Shown: positions 19,967-28,763, counted from the first letter of the stretch. The stretch is DNA of 64,000 nt from Candidatus Thiodiazotropha endolucinida (GCF_001715975.1 NZ_MARB01000004.1:186001-250000), one strand, 5' to 3'. Notes: generated by a model not told the origin, from the letters alone. Program-made: numbers and translations.

Positions 19967-20317
19967 ATGAATATCCACCCACGACTGAAATTCACTCTTC
20001 TGTTACTCGGCATGCTGCCAGGTCTTATCGCCTTGAACGGTTGCAGCACCACACCCGACAGTGCGCAGATGGACGAAACCGCAGCCATTCTCAAAGAGGC
20101 GCACAGGGCCTATAACATCAAGGCTTATAAAAAGGTTTTCCAATTAATCTTCCCACTTGCCGCCGCCGGCAACGACAAGGCGCAATATGCCCTGGGTTAC
20201 CTGTTCTATCACGGTTTAGGCGTCGAGAAGAGTGACCGCCAGGCCATGCATTGGATTCAGCAGGCGGCAGCGCAGGGCAACAAGAAAGCGCAGAGGGCGT
20301 TGATACCGAACAATTAA
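19967..20317 (+). CDS. Small Sel1/TPR-repeat lipoprotein at the end of the gsp operon
   Basis: A 116-residue protein with a signal peptide ending LNGC, so probably a lipoprotein. The mature part has a helical segment and one clear Sel1-type repeat (AQYALGYLFYHGLGVEKSDRQAMHWIQQAAAQG). It starts 4 bp after gspF, so it is almost certainly on the gsp transcript. The family is broad and gives no specific function. By position it is a candidate accessory factor, for instance a pilotin-like lipoprotein for GspD: TPR lipoproteins (PilF/PilW) play that role in type IV pili. That role is inference only. Confidence 0.85.
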   Translation: MNIHPRLKFTLLLLGMLPGLIALNGCSTTPDSAQMDETAAILKEAHRAYNIKAYKKVFQLIFPLAAAGNDKAQYALGYLFYHGLGVEKSDRQAMHWIQQAAAQGNKKAQRALIPNN

Positions 20318-20469
20318 AGAGGCCGAATGCGGTGCGGCAAGCCGCACCCTACGCTTCCACTATCCCGTATACTCATTCACAGGTAGAAAAACGGCATTCA
20401 GTGCGATAGGAGAACAAGGTATGGATTCCCACGGTTAACCGTAGGAACGAGAAGAAAACAGATTTTTCG
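20318..20469. other. Convergent gap with a GC-rich hairpin
   Basis: This spacer separates the convergent gsp operon and hemN. It contains an inverted repeat, GTGCGGC-AA-GCCGCAC at about 20331-20346, that could end either transcript, although no clear T-run follows. Confidence 0.4.
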
Positions 20470-21855
20470 TCAGATAACCTTGGAAAAGCTCCCCTGCGAC
20501 TGCTTGCTGCTGAGATAGGCATCGAACTGCATACAGATATTTCTGATCAGCAAGCGCCCCCTCGGCAGCACCTTGATCTCGTCATCATCGATGCTCAGCA
20601 GGCCATCCGCAACCATCCCCTGCAACGATTCGATCTCGTTGGCGAAATACTCTTCGAACACAATATTCCAGTGCTTCTCCACATCTGCCATTGAAAGGGA
20701 AAAATGGCAGATAAGCCGGGTAATCACATCACGCCGCAACCGGTCATCCCGGTTCAGCTCCACCCCGCGGAAGACCGCCAGCCTGCCGCTGTCGATGCGC
20801 TGGTAATACTCATCGAGACTGCGCATATTCTGCGCGTAGCTCGGACCCACCATACCGATCGAGGTAGCCCCCAGGCCGATCAGATCGCAATCGGCATGGG
20901 TCGAATAACCCTGGAAATTGCGATACAGGGTACCGTCCTCCTGTGCCAGCACCAGTTCATCATTCGGTTTTGCGAAGTGATCCATGCCGACGTAGACATA
21001 GCCGGCCGCCGACAGTTTTTCGATGCTCATCTGCAGGATATCGAGCTTTTCCTGCGGGGGCGGCAGTTCCTCCTCGTTGATACGCCGCTGCGGTTTGAAG
21101 CGCTCCGGGAGGTGGGCATAGTTGAATACCGAGAGCCGGTCAGGATCAACCTCGAGAATCTGATCCAGGGTGCTGGAGAAGCTCTCAACGCTCTGGAAAG
21201 GCAGCCCATAGATGAGATCGATGCTGATGGAACGAAAACCTTCATCCCGAGCGGACTGTAATACAGTCAGGGTTTCATCCTTGCTCTGGATCCGGTTTAC
21301 CGCTTTCTGTACCCGCTGATCAAAATCCTGCACACCCAGGCTCATGCGATTGAAGCCCAACTCACGCAGCAGCTTGATGGTATCCCCTTGCGCCTCACGG
21401 GGATCTATCTCGATGGAATACTCACCCGTATCATCGTCCAGCAGGGTGAAGGCCTTGCGTGTCTGGTCCACTAGTTCACGCATCTCGTCATGGCTGATGA
21501 ATGTGGGTGTCCCTCCTCCCCAATGGAGCTGGGTCACCACTCTCGAAGCGTCGAACAACTCCGACTGCATGCGCAGTTCTTCGTTGATGCGGGCGAGATA
21601 GCCCGCCGCCAGGCTGCGGTCCTTGGTCGCCACCTTGTTGCAGGCACAGTAGAAGCAGACCGTGTCACAGAAGGGTATGTGGAAATAGAGCGATAGGGGA
21701 TTGGAGGATTCGTTGCTCTCCCTTGCGACCCGCTTGTATTCCTCCTCGTTAAACCCATCATGGAACTGAACCGCTGTGGGGTAAGAGGTGTAGCGCGGAC
21801 CGCTCTGATCATATTTGGCGATCAGCTCAAGATCGAATTGTGTCGAATGATCCAT
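20470..21855 (-). CDS. hemN: Oxygen-independent coproporphyrinogen III oxidase
   Basis: Radical-SAM enzyme converting coproporphyrinogen III to protoporphyrinogen IX in heme synthesis without oxygen. The 4Fe-4S/SAM motif CDTVCFYCAC gives Cys63, Cys67 and Cys70, plus Cys72 as in E. coli HemN. The N-terminal YDQSGPRYTSYPTAVQF is the HemN family signature, and the length of 461 residues matches true HemN rather than the shorter HemW. The GGGTPTF and NRMSLGVQDF motifs are present. It is the only heme gene in the window. Confidence 0.96.
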   Translation of the reverse strand: MDHSTQFDLELIAKYDQSGPRYTSYPTAVQFHDGFNEEEYKRVARESNESSNPLSLYFHIPFCDTVCFYCACNKVATKDRSLAAGYLARINEELRMQSELFDASRVVTQLHWGGGTPTFISHDEMRELVDQTRKAFTLLDDDTGEYSIEIDPREAQGDTIKLLRELGFNRMSLGVQDFDQRVQKAVNRIQSKDETLTVLQSARDEGFRSISIDLIYGLPFQSVESFSSTLDQILEVDPDRLSVFNYAHLPERFKPQRRINEEELPPPQEKLDILQMSIEKLSAAGYVYVGMDHFAKPNDELVLAQEDGTLYRNFQGYSTHADCDLIGLGATSIGMVGPSYAQNMRSLDEYYQRIDSGRLAVFRGVELNRDDRLRRDVITRLICHFSLSMADVEKHWNIVFEEYFANEIESLQGMVADGLLSIDDDEIKVLPRGRLLIRNICMQFDAYLSSKQSQGSFSKVI

Positions 21856-21912
21856 GAATGAATTGTCTCTAATAATAATTAATATTACGCTGGGCAGGCA
21901 GCAAACAGTCGC

Positions 21913-22230
21913 CTACTCCCCATCCACTTCTACGCCCTTGCGGTGTGTTTCATTGATCTGACGTAACAAAATGGCAAAGGGAATATCTTCGCCATGGCGG
22001 TTTACCAGTGACATAAACGACAGGTCTTCACGGCCGAAGTGATATTCACCCTCCTCCATCTGACGGTAGAGGGCCTTGATGCCCTCCTCCAATGGCTCGA
22101 GGAATGACGGATATCGGCCCATCTCATCCATCTGATAGTCATAGCAGTCTCTAAGGTCGTCAACTTCGAAGACGGCCTGCTTGACCCACTCCACATACTC
22201 TTCCGCACTGCGCGCACGCTGTAAGCTCAT
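21913..22230 (-). CDS. Small conserved acidic protein, function unknown
   Basis: A 105-residue protein, probably soluble, with no signal peptide or membrane span. It is acidic and Glu/Tyr-rich, with the conserved-looking core YDYQMDEMGRYPSFLEPLEE. The ATG at 22230 has GGACAG upstream. It lies 57 bp before hemN and 62 bp after prmB on the same strand, so a prmB-orf-hemN transcript is plausible. I do not recognise a named domain. Confidence 0.75.
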   Translation of the reverse strand: MSLQRARSAEEYVEWVKQAVFEVDDLRDCYDYQMDEMGRYPSFLEPLEEGIKALYRQMEEGEYHFGREDLSFMSLVNRHGEDIPFAILLRQINETHRKGVEVDGE

Positions 22231-22292
22231 CTGCTGTCCAGTCTCTCATTAATCCGAATATTGCGTCCGATCACTATGAACATACCCTTCAC

Positions 22293-23171
22293 CTATTCTG
22301 CCAGATCAGCCGCCGATAACAGAAATACCCCCTCCCCACCACGCTCGAAATCGAGCCAGACAAAGGGGATTTCCGGGTAGCTGTCCATCAGTAGTTGGGC
22401 ACTGTTTCCAACCTCGACGATCATTATACCCCGGGGGGAGAGATGCCTCTTTGCCTGTTTCAGTATCCGTTGGACAATCTCAAGCCCGTTTTCATTCGCC
22501 TGCAGGGCCAATACCGGTTCATGCCGGTACTCATCCGGAAGACCCTCCATCTCGGCCGCACCGACATAGGGAGGGTTGGAAACGATCAGATCATACTCTT
22601 TATCCGGCAGCTTCTCGAAAAGATCCGACTGATGGAGTGTCACGCGTTTCTGCAGACCATATTCAGCAATATTCTGCTTCGCCACCGCTAACGCACCGGC
22701 GGAGATATCGGCCAGGTCGACGTGACTTTCGGGGAGACAGGCCGCCGCGGCGATACCGATACAGCCACTGCCGCAGCAGAGATCAAGAATCCGCGGTTCC
22801 GTTGAAGGCCCCAGCCAGGGTGAAAACCCCTTTTCAATCAACTCTGCGATGGGTGAACGGGGTATCAGCACCTGTTCGTTGATATGAAATCTCATGCCTG
22901 CAAACCAGGCTTCCCCCAACAGGTAGGGGAGCGGCACGCGCTCATCGATTCGGCGCTGAATCAGGCCAAGCACGCGTTCACGCTCATCACCCGTCAGTCG
23001 GCAGCTGAACCAGCTCGCAGGGAGATCGGGGGGCTGGTGCAACGCACCCAGGACCAGGGCAGCGGCCTCATCCAATGCATTGTCGGTACCATGTCCAAAA
23101 AACAGGTTTGCTTCTGTAAAGCGACTGGCGCCCCAACGAATGAAATCTGCAATGGATATAAGTGTCTGCAC
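22293..23171 (-). CDS. prmB: Ribosomal protein L3 N5-glutamine methyltransferase
   Basis: HemK-family SAM-dependent methyltransferase that methylates a glutamine in ribosomal protein L3. It shows the SAM-binding ILDLCCGSGCIGIA and the glutamine-recognising NPPY (IVSNPPYVGAAEM). The sequence after NPPY (MEGLPDEYRHEPVLAL) favours PrmB over PrmC, as do the 292-residue length and the N-terminal SIADFIRWGASRF. The start is GTG at 23171. It is not next to prfA, also pointing away from PrmC. Confidence 0.9.
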   Translation of the reverse strand: MQTLISIADFIRWGASRFTEANLFFGHGTDNALDEAAALVLGALHQPPDLPASWFSCRLTGDERERVLGLIQRRIDERVPLPYLLGEAWFAGMRFHINEQVLIPRSPIAELIEKGFSPWLGPSTEPRILDLCCGSGCIGIAAAACLPESHVDLADISAGALAVAKQNIAEYGLQKRVTLHQSDLFEKLPDKEYDLIVSNPPYVGAAEMEGLPDEYRHEPVLALQANENGLEIVQRILKQAKRHLSPRGIMIVEVGNSAQLLMDSYPEIPFVWLDFERGGEGVFLLSAADLAE

Positions 23172-23301
23172 GGAAGCAACTGGCTGAAAAACCGTGAATC
23201 ATAACCGATTCGGCCAGTAAGTTATACGGTGTTATCCCAACACGCAACGGGGCGGAAGGCCTAATGGCCTCCACCCCGGAGTGAATCAATCCAATGAAAA
23301 A

Positions 23302-23775
23302 TCAGGCTGCCTGAGAGCTGGAGTCGCCCCCAACAACACTAAGCGGTGCTTCCTCCGACTCTTCACTCTTGTTCAGGTTTCTGCGTACCAGATCACCCAG
23401 TGAAATGTTTGCCAGGAAATTGAAAATCTCGCTGCTCAGGTCGTCCCATAAGGTATGAGTCAGGCAGCGGGCGCCGCCACTGCAGTTCTGCCTGCCGCCA
23501 CAGCGGGTGAACTCCACCCACTCATCGACCGCACAGATAATGTTGGCGATTGAGATCTCATCGGCGCTTTTACCCAGATAGTAGCCGCCGCCAGGCCCTC
23601 TGACACCGCGTACCAGATCCTTGTTTCTCAAAGCAGCGAACAGCTGTTCCAGATATGACAGTGAGATTCCCTGGTTTTCGGATATCTCAGCCAGTGTAAC
23701 CGGACCATTTTTGCCGTTTAGTGCAAGATCCAGCATAGCGGTAACCGCATAACGTCCTTTCGTTGACAATCTCAT
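23302..23775 (-). CDS. iscR: Rrf2-family iron-sulfur regulator IscR
   Basis: Winged-helix Rrf2 regulator of 157 residues. The N terminus [19 protein letters not shown] and the recognition helix region [13 protein letters not shown] are typical of IscR. The 2Fe-2S ligands are all in place: Cys92, Cys98, Cys104 and His107, the same numbering as E. coli IscR. It should repress or activate Fe-S biogenesis genes according to cluster supply. It is an orphan here: no iscS, iscU or suf gene lies next to it, and the downstream neighbour is prmB. A candidate autoregulatory site lies upstream. Confidence 0.93.
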   Translation of the reverse strand: MRLSTKGRYAVTAMLDLALNGKNGPVTLAEISENQGISLSYLEQLFAALRNKDLVRGVRGPGGGYYLGKSADEISIANIICAVDEWVEFTRCGGRQNCSGGARCLTHTLWDDLSSEIFNFLANISLGDLVRRNLNKSEESEEAPLSVVGGDSSSQAA

Positions 23776-23838
23776 TGGTTTTCTCCAGTGGTACTCATTG
23801 CATTACCCAGTAAATCACTTGGTAATTAGACTAGAGTA

Positions 23839-23856
23839 ACTAAGTAAATTAGTCAA
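23839..23856 (-). promoter_or_regulatory. Candidate iscR promoter and IscR operator
   Basis: Read on the minus strand, TTGACT could serve as a -35 box. It overlaps an inverted repeat ACTAA-TTTAC-TTAGT, with a TAGTCT-like -10 about 17 bases further on. The whole is about 65-80 bp upstream of the iscR start. IscR genes are usually autoregulated at such a place, but the match to the published type 1 motif is partial. Confidence 0.35.
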
Positions 23857-23927
23857 CTTTTATCGTAGAAAAATTCGTAAAAATTGGGGTATTTAGTATT
23901 TTTTACCTATTTATCTAATGGTTACAG

Positions 23928-25073
23928 TTATTCAGGAGACGATTTGTCCCTATATGGCGAGCTTGAGAGGAGGCTTTTCTCATAATCCTTGATCGCCGGC
24001 GTCTCTCTGGAGAGAAAATCCCCGATACTCAGACTGAAATGCGGATCACCGATCCAGTGGTAGGAGCGGGTCTGAACAGGCAGAAATCCCCGCCAGATCT
24101 TATGCTCCCCTTGTGCGCCCGGCTCGAAACGTTGTAATCCGTGCTTGATGGCATACTCGATACCCTGATAGTAACAGGTCTCGAAGTGGAGGCTGTCGTA
24201 GTGATGCAAAGCGCCCCAATGACGGCCATAGAGCACCGACGGACTGCGATAGAGCAGCGCACCGGCAATACAGACAGCATCGTCATAGGCCAGAATCAGC
24301 AATACCTGCTCCCCCAGGCTGCGGCCCACCTCACGAAAAAAACCGGCATTCAAGGTGGGCAAACTATAGCGTTCTTCGAAAGTCTTTGTATAGAAGCCGG
24401 CAAACAACTGCCACTCACTATCCGAGACCTCATCGCCATGCAACACCCGAAACCTTACCCCGGCATCCATCACCTTTCGCCTCTCCTGCCGGATGTTTTT
24501 CCTGCGCTTCGCCGTCAATCGGGCAAGAAAGTGATCAAAGTCCTCATACGCCTGATTGTGCCAGTGGAACTGCACACCCAGGCGCTCCAGCATGCCCATC
24601 GACCTTAATAACGCCCCCTCTTCCCGGGTGGTGAACAACCAGTGCATCGAAGAGAAATCGGATTCGATTGCCAGCTGCTTGGTTGCAGTGATCATCTCTC
24701 TTCGTAATTGGCCGGCATCCGAGTCCGGAGCAACCAAAAGCCGCTCACCGTAAGCGGGGGTATAGGGAATCGCACACACCATTTTAGGGTAGTAACGCAT
24801 GCCGCTTCGCTGATAGGCGTCGGCCCATGCATGGTCAAAAACGAATTCGCCATAGGAGTTCGTCTTGATATAGAGCGGGGACAGCCCCACCATACGTCCA
24901 TCATCACGAATCACCAGATGGCAGGGCATCCAGCCGAACTTCCTGCCCACACAATCATGATGCTCCAGCGCGGCATGAAAGGCGTACTTCAGAAAGGGAT
25001 TATCGTCGCGTACCAACGCATCCCACTCGGTTCGCTTCAACTCATCGATGCTGTGGTGAAATTCAACCTGCAT
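23928..25073 (-). CDS. FemAB/GNAT-like protein of the peptidogalycan-biosynthesis family (PF04339-type)
   Basis: A 381-residue soluble protein with the double acetyltransferase-like fold of the former DUF482 family. Typical segments are FLKYAFHAALEHHDCVG near the N terminus, FDHAWADAYQRSG, and the C-terminal LHFETCYYQGIEYAIKHGL and EHKIWRGFLPV. Members are annotated as N-acyltransferase superfamily proteins, but no reaction is proven. I use the ATG at 25073, which has AGAGGG upstream, over an in-frame GTG at 25091. It runs alone, 150 bp upstream of iscR. Confidence 0.85.
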   Translation of the reverse strand: MQVEFHHSIDELKRTEWDALVRDDNPFLKYAFHAALEHHDCVGRKFGWMPCHLVIRDDGRMVGLSPLYIKTNSYGEFVFDHAWADAYQRSGMRYYPKMVCAIPYTPAYGERLLVAPDSDAGQLRREMITATKQLAIESDFSSMHWLFTTREEGALLRSMGMLERLGVQFHWHNQAYEDFDHFLARLTAKRRKNIRQERRKVMDAGVRFRVLHGDEVSDSEWQLFAGFYTKTFEERYSLPTLNAGFFREVGRSLGEQVLLILAYDDAVCIAGALLYRSPSVLYGRHWGALHHYDSLHFETCYYQGIEYAIKHGLQRFEPGAQGEHKIWRGFLPVQTRSYHWIGDPHFSLSIGDFLSRETPAIKDYEKSLLSSSPYRDKSSPE

Positions 25074-25389
25074 GGACTGCCCTCTAACCACTCTTAGCGA
25101 AAATCGGTACCTGAATACTCATTGTAGCCAGCGTTCAAAATCATGGCCCGATAGACAAACCACTAACCCATGACTCTCATTCGACGCTCACATCAGCTAA
25201 CATGGGTATAAAATCAGAGATCGAAACGACCACGAAATATTTGTCAGTAATTGTTCCTATACAGGTCCTGTCAACAGGCCTCAGGTTAGTTTCGACATCA
25301 TCCTAACTAAAATTCACGCCATTGGTTCCATTGTTTTAATAGGGATACTGGCGTCCATTTCATCCAAACAATGAGGCGATGGTGGGTCT

Positions 25390-26052
25390 ATGTGTGGCAG
25401 GTTTTATCTCGATGTGGCCGCTGAAGAAATGATTGAATATTTTGGCCTATCTTCCGCACCGCAGATCACTCCGCATTACAATATCGCACCCTCTCAGCAG
25501 ATAGCTGCCATCAAATCGAAAGGCAATATCAGGGAATTGGTCAAGTTGCATTGGGGATTGATACCTTCTTGGGCAAAAGACAAAAAGTTCGCTTACCGCA
25601 CCATTAATGCCCGCGCTGAGACCATCGACAGCAAACCGTCATACCGTACGGCTTTCAAACATCGCAGATGCCTGATCCCCGCCAGTGGATATTTCGAGTG
25701 GAAAGCGACCGACCAGGGGAAGCAGCCTTACTGCATCACATCCGACAACGGAAAACCCTTCGCCTTTGCGGGTCTGTATGAGCATTGGGAAAGCAGCCAG
25801 GGCGAGAAGATCGATTCATGCACCATTGTCGTTACGGAAGCCAAGGGTGATATTGCAACCATCCACGACAGAATGCCGGTGATACTGTCACCCGATAATT
25901 ATGACGCCTGGCTCAACAAGGAAACCAAGGATCTGGAAATCCTGAAGCCCCTGTTGCTATCCCATGAATCGGATAACCTTCACCTCTTTCCTGTCAGCCG
26001 CAATGTGAACAGTCCTGGAAACAACTCACCCGACAATGTCAAACCCATCTGA
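25390..26052 (+). CDS. SOS response-associated peptidase (SRAP/YedK/HMCES family)
   Basis: SRAP protein of 220 residues that crosslinks to abasic sites in single-stranded DNA and shields them. The catalytic set is complete: Cys2 directly after the initiator Met (MCGRFYL), Asn73 in NARAET, Glu103 in GYFEWK and His159 in IHDRMPV. GGTGGG lies just before the ATG at 25390. The last codons and the DNA after them are repeated in degraded form at 28258-28463 beside tRNA-Leu, so this gene once adjoined a tRNA-Leu copy. Confidence 0.95.
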   Translation: MCGRFYLDVAAEEMIEYFGLSSAPQITPHYNIAPSQQIAAIKSKGNIRELVKLHWGLIPSWAKDKKFAYRTINARAETIDSKPSYRTAFKHRRCLIPASGYFEWKATDQGKQPYCITSDNGKPFAFAGLYEHWESSQGEKIDSCTIVVTEAKGDIATIHDRMPVILSPDNYDAWLNKETKDLEILKPLLLSHESDNLHLFPVSRNVNSPGNNSPDNVKPI

Positions 26053-26122
26053 TAACCAACCCGCTAGTTAACTATATGGAATTTATATGGACGGAGTGAG
26101 TGGGACCTGGTGCCGGGGCCGG
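26022..26122. repeat. Left copy of a direct repeat: SRAP tail plus tRNA-Leu 3' end relic
   Basis: These ~100 bp align by eye at about 80% with 28361-28463. The repeat covers the last SRAP codons, the stop, a ~55-bp spacer, and a fragment (26108-26122) equal to the CCA end and acceptor stem of the tRNA-Leu at 28446 except for one missing C. Similarity stops inside the tRNA T-arm. Confidence 0.75.
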
Positions 26123-26464
26123 TGTTGCATTGAATGTCTATTTACTTGTTTTTAATAATTATCAAGTAGATAGAGATTTCTATATACCTCCTTTTCTATG
26201 TTCAACCCACTAAAGCAAAGGCATCTTCCTCATTGGCAGGTGGATAGGCCAGGTTGTGATAGGGGCAAGATTTCTCCGGGTTGCTAGAGTGGGGGAGCGC
26301 AAGAACGATCCCCAATTCAATATGGAAACTGTTGCAATAAAGCAACCACGGCGCCTGATGTCATAGCTAGGAGCTGTAAAATCTTGTATTGTGTCAGGTT
26401 AAACCTGAATTTTTGTCTACTGTATCAATTATACTTTCACCTTCCATCCGGGGAGAAGAGACAG
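26123..26464. other. Gene-free spacer upstream of the CNNM-type gene
   Basis: This 340-bp stretch contains no convincing reading frame. It should hold the promoter of the downstream gene; I could not pick out clear -35/-10 boxes or a known riboswitch. Confidence 0.45.
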
Positions 26465-27988
26465 ATGGACTGGATACTGATAAGCAAGCTATTCCTGATC
26501 CTGCTACTGATCATCGGTAACGCCTTTTTCGTTGGGTCTGAGATCGCCCTGACCTCCGCCCGACGTAGTCGTATCAAACAGCTGGCTAGTACAGGCAACA
26601 AGTCCGCCAAGATCGTCCAAGTGCTCCACAACGAGCCTGAGCGGTTCTATTCAGTCACCCAGATCGGTATCACCCTTGTGTCGCTGGCCCTGGGCGCCAT
26701 CGGTATGATCACCCTAACACAGGTCATGGATCCGAGCATCGAGGCGGCTTTCGGATGGTTTGGCCAAAGTGAAGAGATATTGGGCTGGGCACACACATTC
26801 TCTTATATCATTGCCTTTATCATCATCTCTTTCTTGCACGTGGTGGCGGGCGAACTGGCCCCCAAGGTGCTGGCCTTCCACAAAGCAGAGGCTATGAGCC
26901 TGTCTGTGGCGTGGATCATCAACGGTCTCCACACCATAATGCGCCCCGTTATCTGGGTCATGAACCACTCTTCCAATGGCCTGCTCTGGTTGTTCGGTCA
27001 ACGCGACCTTGCCGCCCATGGTGAAGGACACTTTTCCATGACCGGTGATGAGATCCGAACCATTCTCAGTGCCAGTGAGCAGGAGGGGGCTCTCGACCCC
27101 CAGCTGACTATGATGCTGAGAGGGGTGTTCGACCTGGATGATCACACTGCGCGGGACGCCATGATTCCTCGTACGGAAGTAGAGGGTGTCCCGAATACCG
27201 CCACCGTGGCCGATGTACTTGACCTCTTCAAGGAAGAGCTACGCGAGCGCTATCCTGTCTACGAAACGTCTCTCGACAATATCGTCGGCATCGTCTCCAT
27301 GAAGGAGCTGCTGAATAGACTGGCCACAGCGGAGAGCCCGGAGTCATCCACCAGCATCATCAAACTTCCGGTAAGCGAAGTGATGATGCCAGCCTATTTC
27401 GTCCCGGATACCATGCGCCTGAGCCTGCTGCTCAAGGACTTCACCAGCAACCGTCGGCAAATTGCCATCGTGCTGGACGAGTATGGCGGTACCGAAGGGC
27501 TGATCACCCTGGAGGATATCCTCGAAGAGATCGTGGGTGACTACGAGGACGAATTTACGCCCAGGCACCGTCACATAAAGATGGAGGACAAGCAACACTT
27601 TATCATCAATGGCGGAGTCCGGGTGACGGAGCTGGAGCCGAAATTGAACTTCCCCTTCCCCACCGGCGATTACGTGACCATGGGAGGACTCATTCATCAC
27701 AGTCTTGGCCGGATCGCGGAAGTCGGCGACCTTGTCCAGCTTGAGGGGGCTTTATTAGAAGTCCTGGAGATGGACAACCACCGGATCACCAAGGTGTCGT
27801 TCCAACACCAGATTACGGAGGAGGAGCCGGAAGAAACGGAGCCTCAGGTCGAAGAAGAAAAAGCTAACCAATCTTTTTTGAAGGGGTCACCAGAGGAAGT
27901 TCTCAAGGACATAAATGACCGACCGGAGGTACAGGAAGTAGAAGCAGCGACGGAAAAAGAGACAGATTCCAATGTAAAGGTAGTTTAA
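26465..27988 (+). CDS. CNNM/CorC-HlyC family membrane protein (cation transport related)
   Basis: A 507-residue inner-membrane protein. The N-terminal DUF21 (CNNM) domain has four hydrophobic spans (FLILLLIIGNAFFVGSEIAL; a long region around residues 60-180). A CBS-domain pair follows, including MIPRTEVEGVP and VLDEYGGTEGLITLEDILEEIVGDYEDE, then a CorC_HlyC domain (INGGVRVTELEPKLNF). The tail is long and acidic (over 50 residues, rich in Glu). Family members are linked to magnesium or other cation efflux; older hemolysin labels are not supported. The ATG at 26465 has GGGGAGAAGAG upstream. It sits between the two copies of the SRAP/tRNA-Leu repeat. Confidence 0.9.
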   Translation: MDWILISKLFLILLLIIGNAFFVGSEIALTSARRSRIKQLASTGNKSAKIVQVLHNEPERFYSVTQIGITLVSLALGAIGMITLTQVMDPSIEAAFGWFGQSEEILGWAHTFSYIIAFIIISFLHVVAGELAPKVLAFHKAEAMSLSVAWIINGLHTIMRPVIWVMNHSSNGLLWLFGQRDLAAHGEGHFSMTGDEIRTILSASEQEGALDPQLTMMLRGVFDLDDHTARDAMIPRTEVEGVPNTATVADVLDLFKEELRERYPVYETSLDNIVGIVSMKELLNRLATAESPESSTSIIKLPVSEVMMPAYFVPDTMRLSLLLKDFTSNRRQIAIVLDEYGGTEGLITLEDILEEIVGDYEDEFTPRHRHIKMEDKQHFIINGGVRVTELEPKLNFPFPTGDYVTMGGLIHHSLGRIAEVGDLVQLEGALLEVLEMDNHRITKVSFQHQITEEEPEETEPQVEEEKANQSFLKGSPEEVLKDINDRPEVQEVEAATEKETDSNVKVV

Positions 27989-28085
27989 ATGGCATGAAAC
28001 CATGCAATATCAGGCAATCAGGATTGTGATGGTTTCTCCATATATGCTGTTCATTGAATAACTCATCTCTCGCCACAGGGAAGTC

Positions 28086-28174
28086 GGCCTTCTATGACAT
28101 TTCTGTCCGTCGGCTCGCTGTCTTGCGCTTAGGCTTCCTTCAGACATCCCCTCACAGGCTTGCCCTTACCCTCG
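28086..28174 (-). mobile_element. Possible group II intron domain I remnant
   Basis: Read on the minus strand this stretch contains GGATGTCTGAAGGAAGCC and GACGGACAGAAATGTCATA, which resemble conserved 5' portions of bacterial group II introns. No reverse transcriptase gene is nearby, so it would be a dead fragment. The call rests on remembered motif resemblance only. Just to its right, at about 28199-28220, is GGGGTCAAGTCTGTACTTAT, a string often seen at the edges of REP/RAYT-type elements. Confidence 0.3.
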
Positions 28175-28257
28175 ACTAAAAAAATAAAGTAAAGTAAAGG
28201 GGTCAAGTCTGTACTTATATTTATTTGCTCTCCCACACGTTTATTTTCATTTGGTGA

Positions 28258-28463
28258 GACGCTTTAACCAAGCAAGCGTCTACAATACCGTGCAATAGTT
28301 ACCCATACCAAACAATCTGCCTATCTCTGTCTAATGAAGTGTGAATAGTCCTAAAAAAATAACTCGCCTGAAGATATAAAACCTATCTGATAGCCAAGCC
28401 GATAGTAAGCGATATGAAATTAGTAGGGATGGAGTTAGTGGGATCTGGTGCCCGGGGCCGGAA
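28258..28463 (+). pseudogene. Right copy of the direct repeat: decayed SRAP gene 3' end next to intact tRNA-Leu
   Basis: From 28258 to 28390 the plus strand aligns with the last ~150 bp of the SRAP gene (25903-26052), for example GTGAATAGTCCT against GTGAACAGTCCT and ACCTATCTGA against CCCATCTGA. It has small deletions, frameshifts and in-frame stops. Similarity continues through the spacer into the tRNA-Leu 3' end. Here the tRNA is intact and SRAP is ruined, the reverse of the left copy. Confidence 0.6.
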
Positions 28464-28532
28464 TCGAACCGGCACGACCCGAAGGTCGAGAGATTTTAAG
28501 TCTCTTGCGTCTACCAATTTCGCCACCCGGGC
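28446..28532 (-). tRNA. tRNA-Leu (anticodon UAA)
   Basis: An 87-nt class II tRNA with encoded CCA. The acceptor arms GCCCGGG/CCCGGGC pair, the T-loop GGTTCGATTCC is standard, and the anticodon loop CTTAAAA gives UAA. A long variable arm (TCGACCTTCGGGTCGT) confirms Leu. It is the last of the Gly-Cys-Leu cluster, matching glyW-cysT-leuZ downstream of pgsA in E. coli. Confidence 0.97.
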
Positions 28533-28569
28533 GGAGTGGTTTTTTTTGATAGCTGTCACGGCAATGAGA

Positions 28570-28643
28570 TGGAGGCTGAGCCCGGAATCGAACCGAGGTC
28601 CACGGCTTTGCAGGCCGCTGCATAACCACTCTGCCACTCAGCC
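28570..28643 (-). tRNA. tRNA-Cys (anticodon GCA)
   Basis: A 74-nt tRNA with encoded CCA and U73, the cysteine discriminator. The acceptor GGCTGAG pairs with CTCAGCC, and the anticodon loop CTGCAAA gives GCA. Confidence 0.97.
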
Positions 28644-28763
28644 CAAAAAAAGCAATTCTATCACCTATCGTTGATGAATCGAATTATTAAGTACGCCCCG
28701 GTAAAAGCAGAGCATACTTTAAACAAAAAAAAGCCCCGGGTTGTGCCGAGGCCTTCTTCAACT

